Source: CAKOSP01 sp964370545 (GTDB taxonomy: Bacteria; Bacillota_I; Bacilli_A; RF39; UBA660). Taken from it: DNA of 35,640 bases. The translations under genes were made by a program, and so were the position numbers. Position 1 is the first letter of the stretch. Each line of letters begins with the position of its first letter. The stretch spans positions 1-35,640 of the forward strand of contig CAYJJQ010000008.1 of NCBI GenBank assembly GCA_964370545.1. Direction: 5' to 3'. Of the stretch, positions 16,691 to 23,669 are shown piece by piece. The notes under the pieces were generated by a model, which worked only from the letters and a program-made list of their open reading frames with translations, made no database searches and was not told the origin of the DNA.

Positions 16691-18288
16691 TTTAACTCTC
16701 TTATTACTTTATTCATGTTTTTCATATTAATAATCATTTTATCTTTATCTATTACAAAGTTTATTCTAGCTACTATTTCATCTTCATATGGCCATGCCAT
16801 ACTTATACCCATGATATATTTAAGTTTAGTTTTAGAATATATATATTTAAGCATTGTATAATCATCTTTAATAGTTTCATTACCATATTTTTTACCTTTA
16901 AGTTTAGTAAAGTCTATAATTGTAAAGAAACCTGAATCAGGAACTGTGTTTTTTCTTACATTAACACCTGGTATACCCGCTAATACATATTTAAGCTCTT
17001 TTTCATCTTTAATATATTTTTTAATATCTTTAGTTATTTTACTACGTAATTTATTATTTTTAACAGAATCTATACCTAGCACTAAAGCTTCAAATAATTG
17101 ATATCTATACTTATATGCTGGTATCAATTTACTAAAGTATCTATTATATTTTCTATATCTACTTTTAGACCCATTAAATGCCCCACTGGCAGCACTTACT
17201 TGCAGCACTGGCATTGATACTAATTGTTGGTATAAAGAGTCATTAAGACCTCTTAAAATAGGTTTAGGACCAAATACTACTCCTGATCTAAAACTAGCAA
17301 GACCATAAGCTTTAGATATACCAAATAGTGATATAGTATTATTAAAATATTTTTTATATTTAGCCATAGGAAGCGCTATGTTGTTAGGATTAAAGTTTAA
17401 ATCTCTATAGATTAAATCATCTATTACAAATACACCTTTTTCTAGACATACATCTCCTATTGCTTCTAGTAAGTGTTTATTTTCATTACCCATTACTTTA
17501 CCTATTGGATTATGTGGATTCATATTTAAAAACGCTACTACTCTAGGAGTATAATCTAATTTATTTTTAAACTTCTTAACTAACTTTTTATTTATTTCAT
17601 CTATTTTATTTTCTAAATCTTTACTATTAACATAGAAGTCATCTTCTTCTTTTAAATCTAGTATTTCAACTCTAGCATTGTATCTTTCTGATTCTATAGC
17701 AAATAAACCATAATTAGGTCCAGTAAGTAAGATTACATCTTCAGGTCTAGCTATTAACTTAATTATATGTGCATATGCTTGAGATGTAGAGCATGTAAAT
17801 GCTACATTATCAACACTTATTCCATCATATCCTGAAGAGGGATTTATATCAAAACCTTCTTTAATTAAATATTCTATAAATTTTTTTCTATGTCTTACAT
17901 TTCCTACAGTATCTGGATATAAATATAAATTTCTTTTAAGTAAATTAAATCTTACAGAAGAAATACATGGTTTAAATGGTTTCCATCTTAGAGGAGTTCC
18001 TCCTTGAAAATTATTATATTCTGTTATATATCTAAGATTAGGATCACCATACTGATTTACTTCATAATTAAAATAATTATAAGCATCTTCTATTTTACCT
18101 ATTGCCGGTCCAAATTTGTCTCTATCTAATCTTTTACCTACACTTCTTTTTGATTTTAATATTTCAGGCTTTACTTTACCAAGTTCAATCATGGCTTTTG
18201 AAAAATTAGCTTCATCATATGAACCTGATTCTGTTAAGTAATCCCACTTAATAACTTCTTTAATTTTATTTTTTAATTTACCTACCAT
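16687..18288 (-). CDS. PLP-dependent class I/II aminotransferase-fold enzyme with N-terminal extension
   Basis: Fold-type I pyridoxal-phosphate enzyme of 533 residues, about 100-130 longer than a standard aminotransferase. Cofactor residues are in place: Asn260 in NMNPHNPIGK, Asp290 and Tyr294 in VIDDLIYRDL, Lys326 (Schiff base) in GISKAYGLASFRSG and Arg334. A late VARINFVID may give the carboxylate-binding Arg. The first ~110 residues are an extension I do not recognise. The length recalls aspartate 4-decarboxylase, but the N-terminal sequence does not match what I know of it. Stop is TGA within an ATGA overlap with the ATP-grasp gene; reading past it would add only four residues before TAA. 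Confidence 0.78.
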   Translation of the reverse strand: MVGKLKNKIKEVIKWDYLTESGSYDEANFSKAMIELGKVKPEILKSKRSVGKRLDRDKFGPAIGKIEDAYNYFNYEVNQYGDPNLRYITEYNNFQGGTPLRWKPFKPCISSVRFNLLKRNLYLYPDTVGNVRHRKKFIEYLIKEGFDINPSSGYDGISVDNVAFTCSTSQAYAHIIKLIARPEDVILLTGPNYGLFAIESERYNARVEILDLKEEDDFYVNSKDLENKIDEINKKLVKKFKNKLDYTPRVVAFLNMNPHNPIGKVMGNENKHLLEAIGDVCLEKGVFVIDDLIYRDLNFNPNNIALPMAKYKKYFNNTISLFGISKAYGLASFRSGVVFGPKPILRGLNDSLYQQLVSMPVLQVSAASGAFNGSKSRYRKYNRYFSKLIPAYKYRYQLFEALVLGIDSVKNNKLRSKITKDIKKYIKDEKELKYVLAGIPGVNVRKNTVPDSGFFTIIDFTKLKGKKYGNETIKDDYTMLKYIYSKTKLKYIMGISMAWPYEDEIVARINFVIDKDKMIINMKNMNKVIRELK

Positions 18289-18311
18289 CTTTAAATACCT
18301 TCCATTTATTT

Positions 18312-18320
18312 ATTTTATCA
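18312..18320 (-). promoter_or_regulatory. Possible extended -10 promoter for the aminotransferase gene
   Basis: Minus strand TGATAAAAT about 24 bases before the start codon, without a clear -35 box. The gap to the upstream CNNM gene is only 52 bases and holds no GC-rich terminator, so read-through from upstream is also possible. Confidence 0.4.
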
Positions 18321-18340
18321 TAATATAATTTAAAAATAAA

Positions 18341-19372
18341 TTATATACCTTGTTCGTCGTTTATTTCTCCTACTATTTCTTCTAATATATCTTCCATAGT
18401 AACAATTCCAATAATTGTATCTTCTTCATATACTAATGCCATATGCTTCTTACTTTTATTCATTTTAATAAAAGCCTTATTAATAATATCTTCACTAGAT
18501 ATTATTAATGGTTCTTGCATTAAACTAGTTATACATTCTTTTTCATTTAATAAATTTTTAATTAAATCTTTTACATGTAATATTCCTACTATATTACTTT
18601 TAGTATTATCATAAAGAGGAATTCTACTATATTTATAACCTTTATTTTTTAAAGTAACAACTGTTTCCTTAATACTTAAATCAGATTTCAACATAAATAC
18701 TTTATCTTTTGATACCATAATATCTTTAATTAATATATCATTAAATTCTAAAACGTTATTAATTAAATCATGTTCATGTTTATTTATAGCACCTTTCTCT
18801 TTTCCCTGACTAATAATCATTCTTATCTCTTCTTCAGTTATGTGCTCTTCATCTTTTTCTGCTACACCAAATAATTTAGATATACCATTTGTTATATTTG
18901 TTAGCAAATATACAAATGGCTTAAATAATACTTCTATAACAACTATTATGTTAATAACTTTATAAGCTATTTTTTCATCATGCTTCATAGCTATTCTTTT
19001 AGGAATTAGTTCTCCAAATATTAACATAAAAAATGATAATATTATAGTAATAACTATTATAGATACTGCATTCCATGTATCAATAGTTATTGATGGAAAG
19101 ATATCATATAGAAATGGAGCTAGCCTTTTAGCAAAGGCTTCTGATGCAAAAGCAGATGATAAGAAACCTGCTAGCGTTATTCCTATTTGTATTGTAGCTA
19201 AAAATTGACTTGGTTTATTAAGCAGTCTCATTATTTCTTTAGCTTTCTTATTACCTTCATTTGCTTTTGTTTTTATTTTATAATCATTTAAGGATATAAA
19301 TGCTATTTCAGATGATGCAAAAAAAGCATTTAATATTGTTAAAATTACTAATAATATTATTTGTGTTATCAT
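18341..19372 (-). CDS. CNNM/CBS-pair transporter-like protein (hemolysin C family)
   Basis: Membrane protein of 343 residues related to the CNNM/CorC magnesium transport group. The N-terminal DUF21 domain (about 1-170) has four hydrophobic segments, including FASSEIAFISLN and LIFGELIPKRIAMKH. A linker with EEEIRMII and GAINKHEHDLINNVLEF leads to two CBS motifs (about 208-330). It ends with DILEEIVGEINDEQG, so the C-terminal CorC_HlyC domain of about 80 residues found in many relatives is absent. It is likely a cation export or homeostasis protein; haemolytic activity should not be assumed from the family name. Confidence 0.86.
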   Translation of the reverse strand: MITQIILLVILTILNAFFASSEIAFISLNDYKIKTKANEGNKKAKEIMRLLNKPSQFLATIQIGITLAGFLSSAFASEAFAKRLAPFLYDIFPSITIDTWNAVSIIVITIILSFFMLIFGELIPKRIAMKHDEKIAYKVINIIVVIEVLFKPFVYLLTNITNGISKLFGVAEKDEEHITEEEIRMIISQGKEKGAINKHEHDLINNVLEFNDILIKDIMVSKDKVFMLKSDLSIKETVVTLKNKGYKYSRIPLYDNTKSNIVGILHVKDLIKNLLNEKECITSLMQEPLIISSEDIINKAFIKMNKSKKHMALVYEEDTIIGIVTMEDILEEIVGEINDEQGI

Positions 19373-19415
19373 ATTTACCTCTTATTAAATTATAACATAA
19401 GATTAGGCTATTGCA

Positions 19416-19446
19416 TAAAAAAACCTTATGTTATCTAACATAAGGT
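19416..19446 (-). terminator. Intrinsic terminator of rpsF-ssb-rpsR
   Basis: Stem ACCTTATGTT/AACATAAGGT of about ten pairs with a very short loop is followed by TTTTTTTATG on the minus strand. The rpsR stop codon (19431-19433) lies in the hairpin. Confidence 0.9.
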
Positions 19447-19646
19447 ATTAAAGCCATAAATCTTGAATGTTTGATTTGTGTAGCTATATGTCTTTGGTGT
19501 TTTGCGCAAGCACCTGTCATTCTTCTAGGTAATATTTTACCTTTCTCATTAATGTATTTATTTATAATCATTACATCTTTGTAATCAACGCTTTTTCCTG
19601 CACACATTTGACATATTTTTTTCTTTTTTCTATAAAATTCTGCCAT
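19431..19646 (-). CDS. rpsR: Ribosomal protein S18
   Basis: Small-subunit protein S18, 71 residues, with ILPRRMTGACAKHQRHI and the C-terminal FMALIPYV typical of the family. Cys12 and Cys15 (CQMC) together with the later Cys and His suggest the zinc-binding form of S18. It pairs with S6 in the 30S platform and, as an S6:S18 complex, may bind the rpsF leader. Last gene of rpsF-ssb-rpsR. Confidence 0.97.
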   Translation of the reverse strand: MAEFYRKKKKICQMCAGKSVDYKDVMIINKYINEKGKILPRRMTGACAKHQRHIATQIKHSRFMALIPYVR

Positions 19647-19660
19647 GTTTATCTCCTTTC

Positions 19661-20119
19661 TTAAAATGGTAAATCATCGCTAGAAAGAGTTATTTCTTCA
19701 CCGAATTCTTTATATGGGTCTTCTGAAACATCTACAGTTGGTGCACTAGGTGCATCAAACGATGGCATATCAAAGTTTCCTTGGTTTGAATTATTACTTC
19801 CACCAGATCCACTTCCTACGAATTCAAAACTTTCCACTACTACATCAGTTGTGTATCTTTTAATACCATCTTTTTCGTAGCTACCATTTTGTATTCTACC
19901 AGTAACAAGTGCTTGACTACCTTTTCTAAGGTATTTACTTATTACACCTGCTTGATTTCCGAAAGCAACACAGTTAATAAATTCCGCATTTCTTTCCCCA
20001 TCACGAGATTGTCTATCACTATTACAAGCTAGTGAAAATCTTGTTATTTCTAAGTTTCCTGAACTCATTCTTGATTCAGGATCCCTAGTTAGTCTTCCCA
20101 TTAAAATAACTTTATTCAT
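19661..20119 (-). CDS. ssb: Single-stranded DNA-binding protein
   Basis: SSB of 152 residues: an N-terminal OB fold (about 1-105, starting MNKVILMGRLTRDPE), a Gly/Ser/Asn-rich linker and the acidic tip SSDDLPF, which recruits repair and replication partners. Location between rpsF and rpsR is the conserved Firmicute arrangement. Confidence 0.98.
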   Translation of the reverse strand: MNKVILMGRLTRDPESRMSSGNLEITRFSLACNSDRQSRDGERNAEFINCVAFGNQAGVISKYLRKGSQALVTGRIQNGSYEKDGIKRYTTDVVVESFEFVGSGSGGSNNSNQGNFDMPSFDAPSAPTVDVSEDPYKEFGEEITLSSDDLPF

Positions 20120-20132
20120 AATACTCTCTTTC

Positions 20133-20417
20133 TTAGTCTTCTAATCTAATAACTAAATGTCTTAATATATTTTCATTTATTAAACATTTTCTATCAAATT
20201 CAGTCATAACTTCATTTGAAGCTTCAACTATCATTAAGTAATAAGCTCCATTAAGTTCTTTCTTAATTTCATAAGCTAATTTTTTCTTACCTAAATCTTT
20301 GAATTCAATAACTTTACTTTTACCATTAATTAAACCTTTAGTTTGATCAGCTATCTTCTTAATAGCATCATCTTCCATATTAGTTTTAACGATAAACATA
20401 ATTTCATATTTATTCAT
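20133..20417 (-). CDS. rpsF: Ribosomal protein S6
   Basis: Small-subunit protein S6, 94 residues, with the N-terminal NKYEIMFIVKTN, the central DLGKKKLAYEIKKELNGAYYLM and the end ILRHLVIRLE. A strong GAGGAGGTG site precedes the ATG. It is first in the rpsF-ssb-rpsR operon and follows a structured leader. Confidence 0.98.
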   Translation of the reverse strand: MNKYEIMFIVKTNMEDDAIKKIADQTKGLINGKSKVIEFKDLGKKKLAYEIKKELNGAYYLMIVEASNEVMTEFDRKCLINENILRHLVIRLED

Positions 20418-20420
20418 CTT

Positions 20421-20490
20421 AACACCTCCTCACGGTCTATATACGGCTCTATATAAATTATAGAGCAAGGAGTAATTTAATACTCGCAAG
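20421..20490 (-). promoter_or_regulatory. rpsF leader, probable S6:S18 autoregulatory element
   Basis: The 5' untranslated region of rpsF contains a 7-bp hairpin (CTCTATA/TATAGAG, 20447-20465) followed by two CCG triplets, the second in CCGTGAGGAGG overlapping the ribosome-binding site. Known S6:S18 leaders carry a conserved CCG in a bulged stem near the Shine-Dalgarno sequence, bound by the S6-S18 pair. The match was made by eye, not with a covariance model. Confidence 0.58.
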
Positions 20491-20491
20491 T

Positions 20492-20520
20492 ATTATAACA
20501 AAATATACATACTATGTAAA
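20492..20520 (-). promoter_or_regulatory. Sigma-A promoter for rpsF-ssb-rpsR
   Basis: Minus strand TTTACA (20515-20520), 17-base spacer, TATAAT (20492-20497), about 75 bases upstream of rpsF. Confidence 0.85.
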
Positions 20521-20547
20521 GAAAAAAGACTATGAAAAATCATAGTC
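20518..20547 (-). terminator. Intrinsic terminator of the BspA-like gene
   Basis: Perfect 8-bp stem (GACTATGA/TCATAGTC) with a four-base loop and a TTTTTTCTTT tail on the minus strand, ten bases after the stop codon. Confidence 0.88.
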
Positions 20548-20556
20548 AAATTTAGT

Positions 20557-23241
20557 TTATGGAGATACTATAATTGTTACTCCATGAGGCACTGCGTTTG
20601 TTTCTAGCCAAGTTTTATCAGCATCATTTTTTACATACACGTTTGTGTTAGGTGTAAATAAAGTATAAAGCATGGAATTATCATTTGTAACATTTGTAAA
20701 GTCAAATGACGTTAAATTTATCATGGTTGCTGATGAATTTTCAAACATATAGCTCATGGTTGTTACGTTACTTGTATCAAAATTACTTAAATCTAATGTT
20801 GAAACTGCTGAATTAGAAAACATAGATCTCATAGTTGTTACACTACTTGTATTAAAACTACTTAAATCTAGGGTTGTGGCTGCTGAATTAGAAAACATAT
20901 CTGACATACCCGTTACTTTACTTGTATCAAAACTACTTAAATCTAGGGTTGTGGCTGCTGAATTTTCAAACATAGACCACATAGTTGTTACGTTACTTGT
21001 ATCAAAATTACTTAAATCTAGAGTTGTGGCTGCTGAATTTTCAAACATAGATCTCATAGTTGTTACACTACTTGTATTAAAACTACTTAAATCTAGGGTT
21101 GTGGCTGCTGAATTAGAAAACATATCTGACATACCCGTTACTTTACTTGTATCAAAACTACTTAAATCTAGGGTTGTGGCTGCTGAATTTTCAAACATAG
21201 ACCACATAGTTGTTACATTACTTGTATCAAAGCTAGTTAAGTCTAATGTTGAAACTGCTGAATTTTTAAACATAGATCCCATAGTTGTTACGTTACTTGT
21301 ATTAAAACTACTTAAATCTAGGGTTGTAGCGGATGAATTAGAAAACATGTTACTCATGCCTGTTACTTTACTTGTATCAAAATTACTTAAATCTAGGGTT
21401 GTGGCTGCTGAATTAGAAAACATTTCTGACATACCCGTTACTTTACTTGTATCAAAACTACTTAAATCAAGTGTTGTTGCAGACGATCTATAAAACATGG
21501 CGCTCATATTTGTTACACGACTTGTATCAAAATTACTTAAATCTAGGGTTGTAGCGGATGAACTAGAAAACATAGAACTCATATTTGTTACACGACTTGT
21601 ATCAAAATTACTTAAATCTAGGGTTGTAGCGGATGAATTAGAAAACATAGCACTCATATTTGTTACACGACTTGTATCAAAATTACTTAAATCTAGAGAT
21701 GTTGCGGATGAGTCATAAAACATACGATTCATATCTGTTACACTACTTGTATTAAAACTACTTAAATTAAGAGTTGTTGCAGACGATCCATAAAACATGG
21801 CACTCATATTTGTAACTTTACTTGTATCAAAACTACTTAAATCAAGAGTTGTTGCAAATGATGCATAAAACATTAATGACATGTTAGTTACAAAACTAGT
21901 ATCAAGTGCACTTAGCCCAACAATTTCATTTGTAGTTGGAGAAATAAACATTCCGTTCATATTAATGACATTTTCTGTATCAAGATCGCTTAAATCCATC
22001 TTTGTTGCTTTGTCTACAAAAAAAGCCCCACTCATATCTATCACATTACTAGTATCTACGTAATCAGACATATTAATATAATCAACGTTAGAAAAATAAT
22101 TATTTTTAAGAGAATTCATTAAATCTATATATTCCACTAGATTTTTATCGATTTTAAAATATTCTGAACATTCTTCAGTAGAAACTTCCGTCGCTGAACA
22201 ATACGCACTTATTTCCCTATTTGTAAGCGAGCCTGGAATATACTGACCATATTCATCATAATATCCATAATATGCTCCTAGTTTCAGCGAAGCATTTAAA
22301 TAAGTCACATAATCTCTATTATCAAGTTTATAAAACACTACATCCCCATTTGATTGAATGTGTAGTATTCTACCATCTGTAGGATGATCTTCTACATATG
22401 CTAATACTTCTTTTGAGTTCGGATTTGCTGATACATCCCATTTAAGAGTTGCTGTATCATAATCTGCTGATTGCACATTTGAAAATCTCATCTCATCTAT
22501 AAGTGGTGATGATTCTGTTCTTATTTCTGCTATAGTTGTAGAAAAATCAGCAGCTGACATTATTTCATTTAAAAGCACATTGTGTCTTTGCGACATCTCA
22601 AAACTAACTTTAATTAAACTATCTGCATTAGCTCCTTGGTCTGTATCTAGATTTATTATATTTAGTTTTATTGTCCAAGTTTCTGTAGTACCATTTACTG
22701 AATCTGTTGTTGATATATCGTTTGCTAAATCAACTGTAAATCTTCCTACTTTATTTGTTATATCAAATCCTGATATTGTTGTATCATTAACTGTATCAGT
22801 TACTGTTACCCACTGCAGGCCATCTATATTTGTTATTTTATTATTTTCATTATCAAATATTTCTACAACTAACTCAGGCTTTTTATCTGGTGTAGTATAT
22901 GAAAAATCATTATAATCAATATTTAAATAGATATTATAATTACCATAAGCTTCATTTGTAGTTTCATTTGCTATTATAGTTGCACTACTTGTTGTTTCTC
23001 CAAATATAGAGCCCATTCCTTCTCCTAAATTAGATGAAGAAAAAACTAGATTTAAAGGATCACCATGAGTAAATATAATTTTATCTAATGAATCTCCTGT
23101 AATACTTACATCTGTTTTAGTAGGATCATCATAAAGTGGCGCTAGATATGCATAAGTCACAGTAAAAGCCAGCAATAACATTATTGCTGTTCCTATCACA
23201 AGTAAAAGTCTATTTCTTCTATTACTTAGTAATTTTTTCAT
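20557..23241 (-). CDS. BspA-type repeat surface protein (DUF285)
   Basis: Predicted cell-surface protein of 894 residues. A basic N-terminus with a hydrophobic stretch (about 12-33) acts as signal or anchor. Residues ~35-400 are an Ig-like or otherwise uncharacterised, Thr/Asn/Asp-rich region. Residues 465-864 are sixteen tandem 25-residue repeats of the form TLDLSSFDTSKVTNMSxMF, with two or three degenerate copies before them. This is the DUF285/BspA-type leucine-rich repeat found in oral and gut bacteria and mycoplasmas, where some members bind host proteins. No LPXTG motif or lipobox is seen, so N-terminal anchoring or release is likely. It has its own promoter and terminator. A host-binding role is only an analogy. 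Confidence 0.9.
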   Translation of the reverse strand: MKKLLSNRRNRLLLVIGTAIMLLLAFTVTYAYLAPLYDDPTKTDVSITGDSLDKIIFTHGDPLNLVFSSSNLGEGMGSIFGETTSSATIIANETTNEAYGNYNIYLNIDYNDFSYTTPDKKPELVVEIFDNENNKITNIDGLQWVTVTDTVNDTTISGFDITNKVGRFTVDLANDISTTDSVNGTTETWTIKLNIINLDTDQGANADSLIKVSFEMSQRHNVLLNEIMSAADFSTTIAEIRTESSPLIDEMRFSNVQSADYDTATLKWDVSANPNSKEVLAYVEDHPTDGRILHIQSNGDVVFYKLDNRDYVTYLNASLKLGAYYGYYDEYGQYIPGSLTNREISAYCSATEVSTEECSEYFKIDKNLVEYIDLMNSLKNNYFSNVDYINMSDYVDTSNVIDMSGAFFVDKATKMDLSDLDTENVINMNGMFISPTTNEIVGLSALDTSFVTNMSLMFYASFATTLDLSSFDTSKVTNMSAMFYGSSATTLNLSSFNTSSVTDMNRMFYDSSATSLDLSNFDTSRVTNMSAMFSNSSATTLDLSNFDTSRVTNMSSMFSSSSATTLDLSNFDTSRVTNMSAMFYRSSATTLDLSSFDTSKVTGMSEMFSNSAATTLDLSNFDTSKVTGMSNMFSNSSATTLDLSSFNTSNVTTMGSMFKNSAVSTLDLTSFDTSNVTTMWSMFENSAATTLDLSSFDTSKVTGMSDMFSNSAATTLDLSSFNTSSVTTMRSMFENSAATTLDLSNFDTSNVTTMWSMFENSAATTLDLSSFDTSKVTGMSDMFSNSAATTLDLSSFNTSSVTTMRSMFSNSAVSTLDLSNFDTSNVTTMSYMFENSSATMINLTSFDFTNVTNDNSMLYTLFTPNTNVYVKNDADKTWLETNAVPHGVTIIVSP
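20650..21849 (-). repeat. Sixteen tandem 75-bp repeats inside the BspA-like gene
   Basis: Each 75-base unit encodes 25 residues. Units vary at the second and third codons of the SFDTSxVT part and at the residues after MF. A 225-bp (three-unit) block is duplicated almost without change: 20818-20991 equals 21043-21216 by eye. Confidence 0.93.
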
Positions 23242-23258
23242 ATCTTTACCTTGTACTA

Positions 23259-23287
23259 ATTATAATATTTTATGATGAAAAAAGCAA
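23259..23287 (-). promoter_or_regulatory. Sigma-A promoter for the BspA-like gene
   Basis: Minus strand TTGCTT (23282-23287), 17-base spacer, TATAAT (23259-23264), followed by ACAAGG just before the ATG at 23241. Confidence 0.72.
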
Positions 23288-23331
23288 GTAACATTACATG
23301 TTTAAAAAACAGAATAATCAATACATTTTAA

Positions 23332-23361
23332 TTGACTTAAAGTAAATTGATTTGTTATAAT
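23332..23361 (+). promoter_or_regulatory. Promoter of the type I toxin mRNA
   Basis: TTGACT (23332-23337), 18-base spacer, TATAAT (23356-23361), with a start expected near 23368. It drives a short transcript whose only open frame is the 26-residue peptide. Confidence 0.8.
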
Positions 23362-23384
23362 TTATTTAAGGATTTACTTAAATT

Positions 23385-23426
23385 AAGTGCTTGCCTCCTA
23401 TTTTCGAGTTTACTCTGAAAGGAGGC
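23385..23426 (+). promoter_or_regulatory. Shine-Dalgarno-masking hairpin in the toxin leader
   Basis: GCCTCCT (23393-23399) pairs perfectly with AGGAGGC (23420-23426), which contains the ribosome-binding site of the peptide. Just before it, 23385-23395 can pair over eleven positions (one G-U) with 23564-23574 in the 3' end of the same RNA, so the full-length message could fold into an inactive form. Confidence 0.75.
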
Positions 23427-23433
23427 TGATATT

Positions 23434-23514
23434 ATGAAAAGAAATGATATGTTAATATTATTTTTAATTATAATAATTTTATTCTTAATAGCCTCTTTAT
23501 ATAAAGCTATATAA
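23434..23514 (+). CDS. Small hydrophobic peptide, predicted type I toxin
   Basis: A 26-residue peptide: a charged start (Met-Lys-Arg-Asn-Asp), a long run of Leu/Ile/Phe (about residues 7-20) that would span the membrane once, and a short Ser-Leu-Tyr-Lys end. Two consecutive TAA stops follow. GGAGG lies eight bases before the ATG but is locked in a hairpin. Size, hydrophobicity, masked ribosome-binding site and an overlapping antisense RNA are what known type I toxins show (Fst, TxpA, Ibs, PepA1). I do not recognise the exact family. Expected action is membrane damage when unpaired from its antitoxin RNA. Function is inferred from layout, not from homology. Confidence 0.75.
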   Translation: MKRNDMLILFLIIIILFLIASLYKAI

Positions 23515-23552
23515 TAAAAAAACAGCACTTAATTCACATTTGAATTAAGTGC
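23515..23552 (-). terminator. Intrinsic terminator of the antisense RNA
   Basis: Perfect 12-bp stem (23525-23536 with 23541-23552) followed on the minus strand by TGTTTTTTTATT. On the plus strand there is no U-run, so it serves the minus-strand transcript. It may also end ychF read-through. The GCACTTAATT arm is complementary to AATTAAGTGC in the toxin leader (23381-23390). Confidence 0.85.
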
Positions 23553-23566
23553 ACAACCATAAGGGC

Positions 23567-23602
23567 AAGTACTTATATCAAGTTTAAGTACTTCCTTTTT
23601 TA
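23567..23602 (+). terminator. Intrinsic terminator of the toxin mRNA
   Basis: 9-bp stem (AAGTACTTA/TAAGTACTT) followed by CCTTTTTTATT on the plus strand. The left arm takes part in the possible 5'-3' pairing of the toxin mRNA. Confidence 0.82.
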
Positions 23603-23629
23603 TTGTATGTAAGTTTTTCTTACGTATTC

Positions 23630-23658
23630 ATCTTATCAAAAAATTTACTTTTTGTCAA
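23630..23658 (-). promoter_or_regulatory. Promoter of the antisense RNA
   Basis: Minus strand TTGACA (23653-23658, perfect consensus), 17-base spacer, TAAGAT (23630-23635). No gene on this strand follows before the BspA-like gene, 390 bases away behind a terminator and with its own promoter. Confidence 0.85.
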
Positions 23659-23669
23659 ACAAGTAAGTC

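Larger units (their letters stand above)
23515..23624 (-). ncRNA. Antisense RNA, predicted type I antitoxin
   Basis: A strong minus-strand promoter starts a transcript near 23624 that ends about 110 bases later at the terminator ending near 23515, with no open reading frame of note. It runs through and is complementary to the whole 3' untranslated part of the toxin mRNA, including that mRNA's terminator. Its terminator arm carries a second ten-base complement to the toxin leader. This convergent, 3'-overlapping layout with a shared repeat matches the Fst/RNAII type of antitoxin. The ends are estimates. Confidence 0.75.

Noticed and set aside
16687..18288. Naming the long PLP enzyme aspartate 4-decarboxylase
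   Set aside because: Only the length agrees; the N-terminal sequence does not resemble what I know of that family, so the substrate is left open.
18341..19372. Calling the CNNM/CBS protein a haemolysin
   Set aside because: The name is historical; domain content points to a cation transport or homeostasis role.
20756..21718. Two long plus-strand open frames opposite the BspA-like gene
   Set aside because: They are the antisense reading of the 75-bp repeats; their 25-residue periodicity is inherited from the real gene and they have no ribosome-binding sites.
20650..21849. Regular repeats resembling a CRISPR array
   Set aside because: The 75-bp units are contiguous, in frame and encode protein repeats; there are no unique spacers and no cas genes.
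23242..23669. A mobile element behind the toxin-antitoxin gap
   Set aside because: No transposase, integrase, terminal repeats or target duplication is visible; flanking genes are ordinary chromosomal ones.
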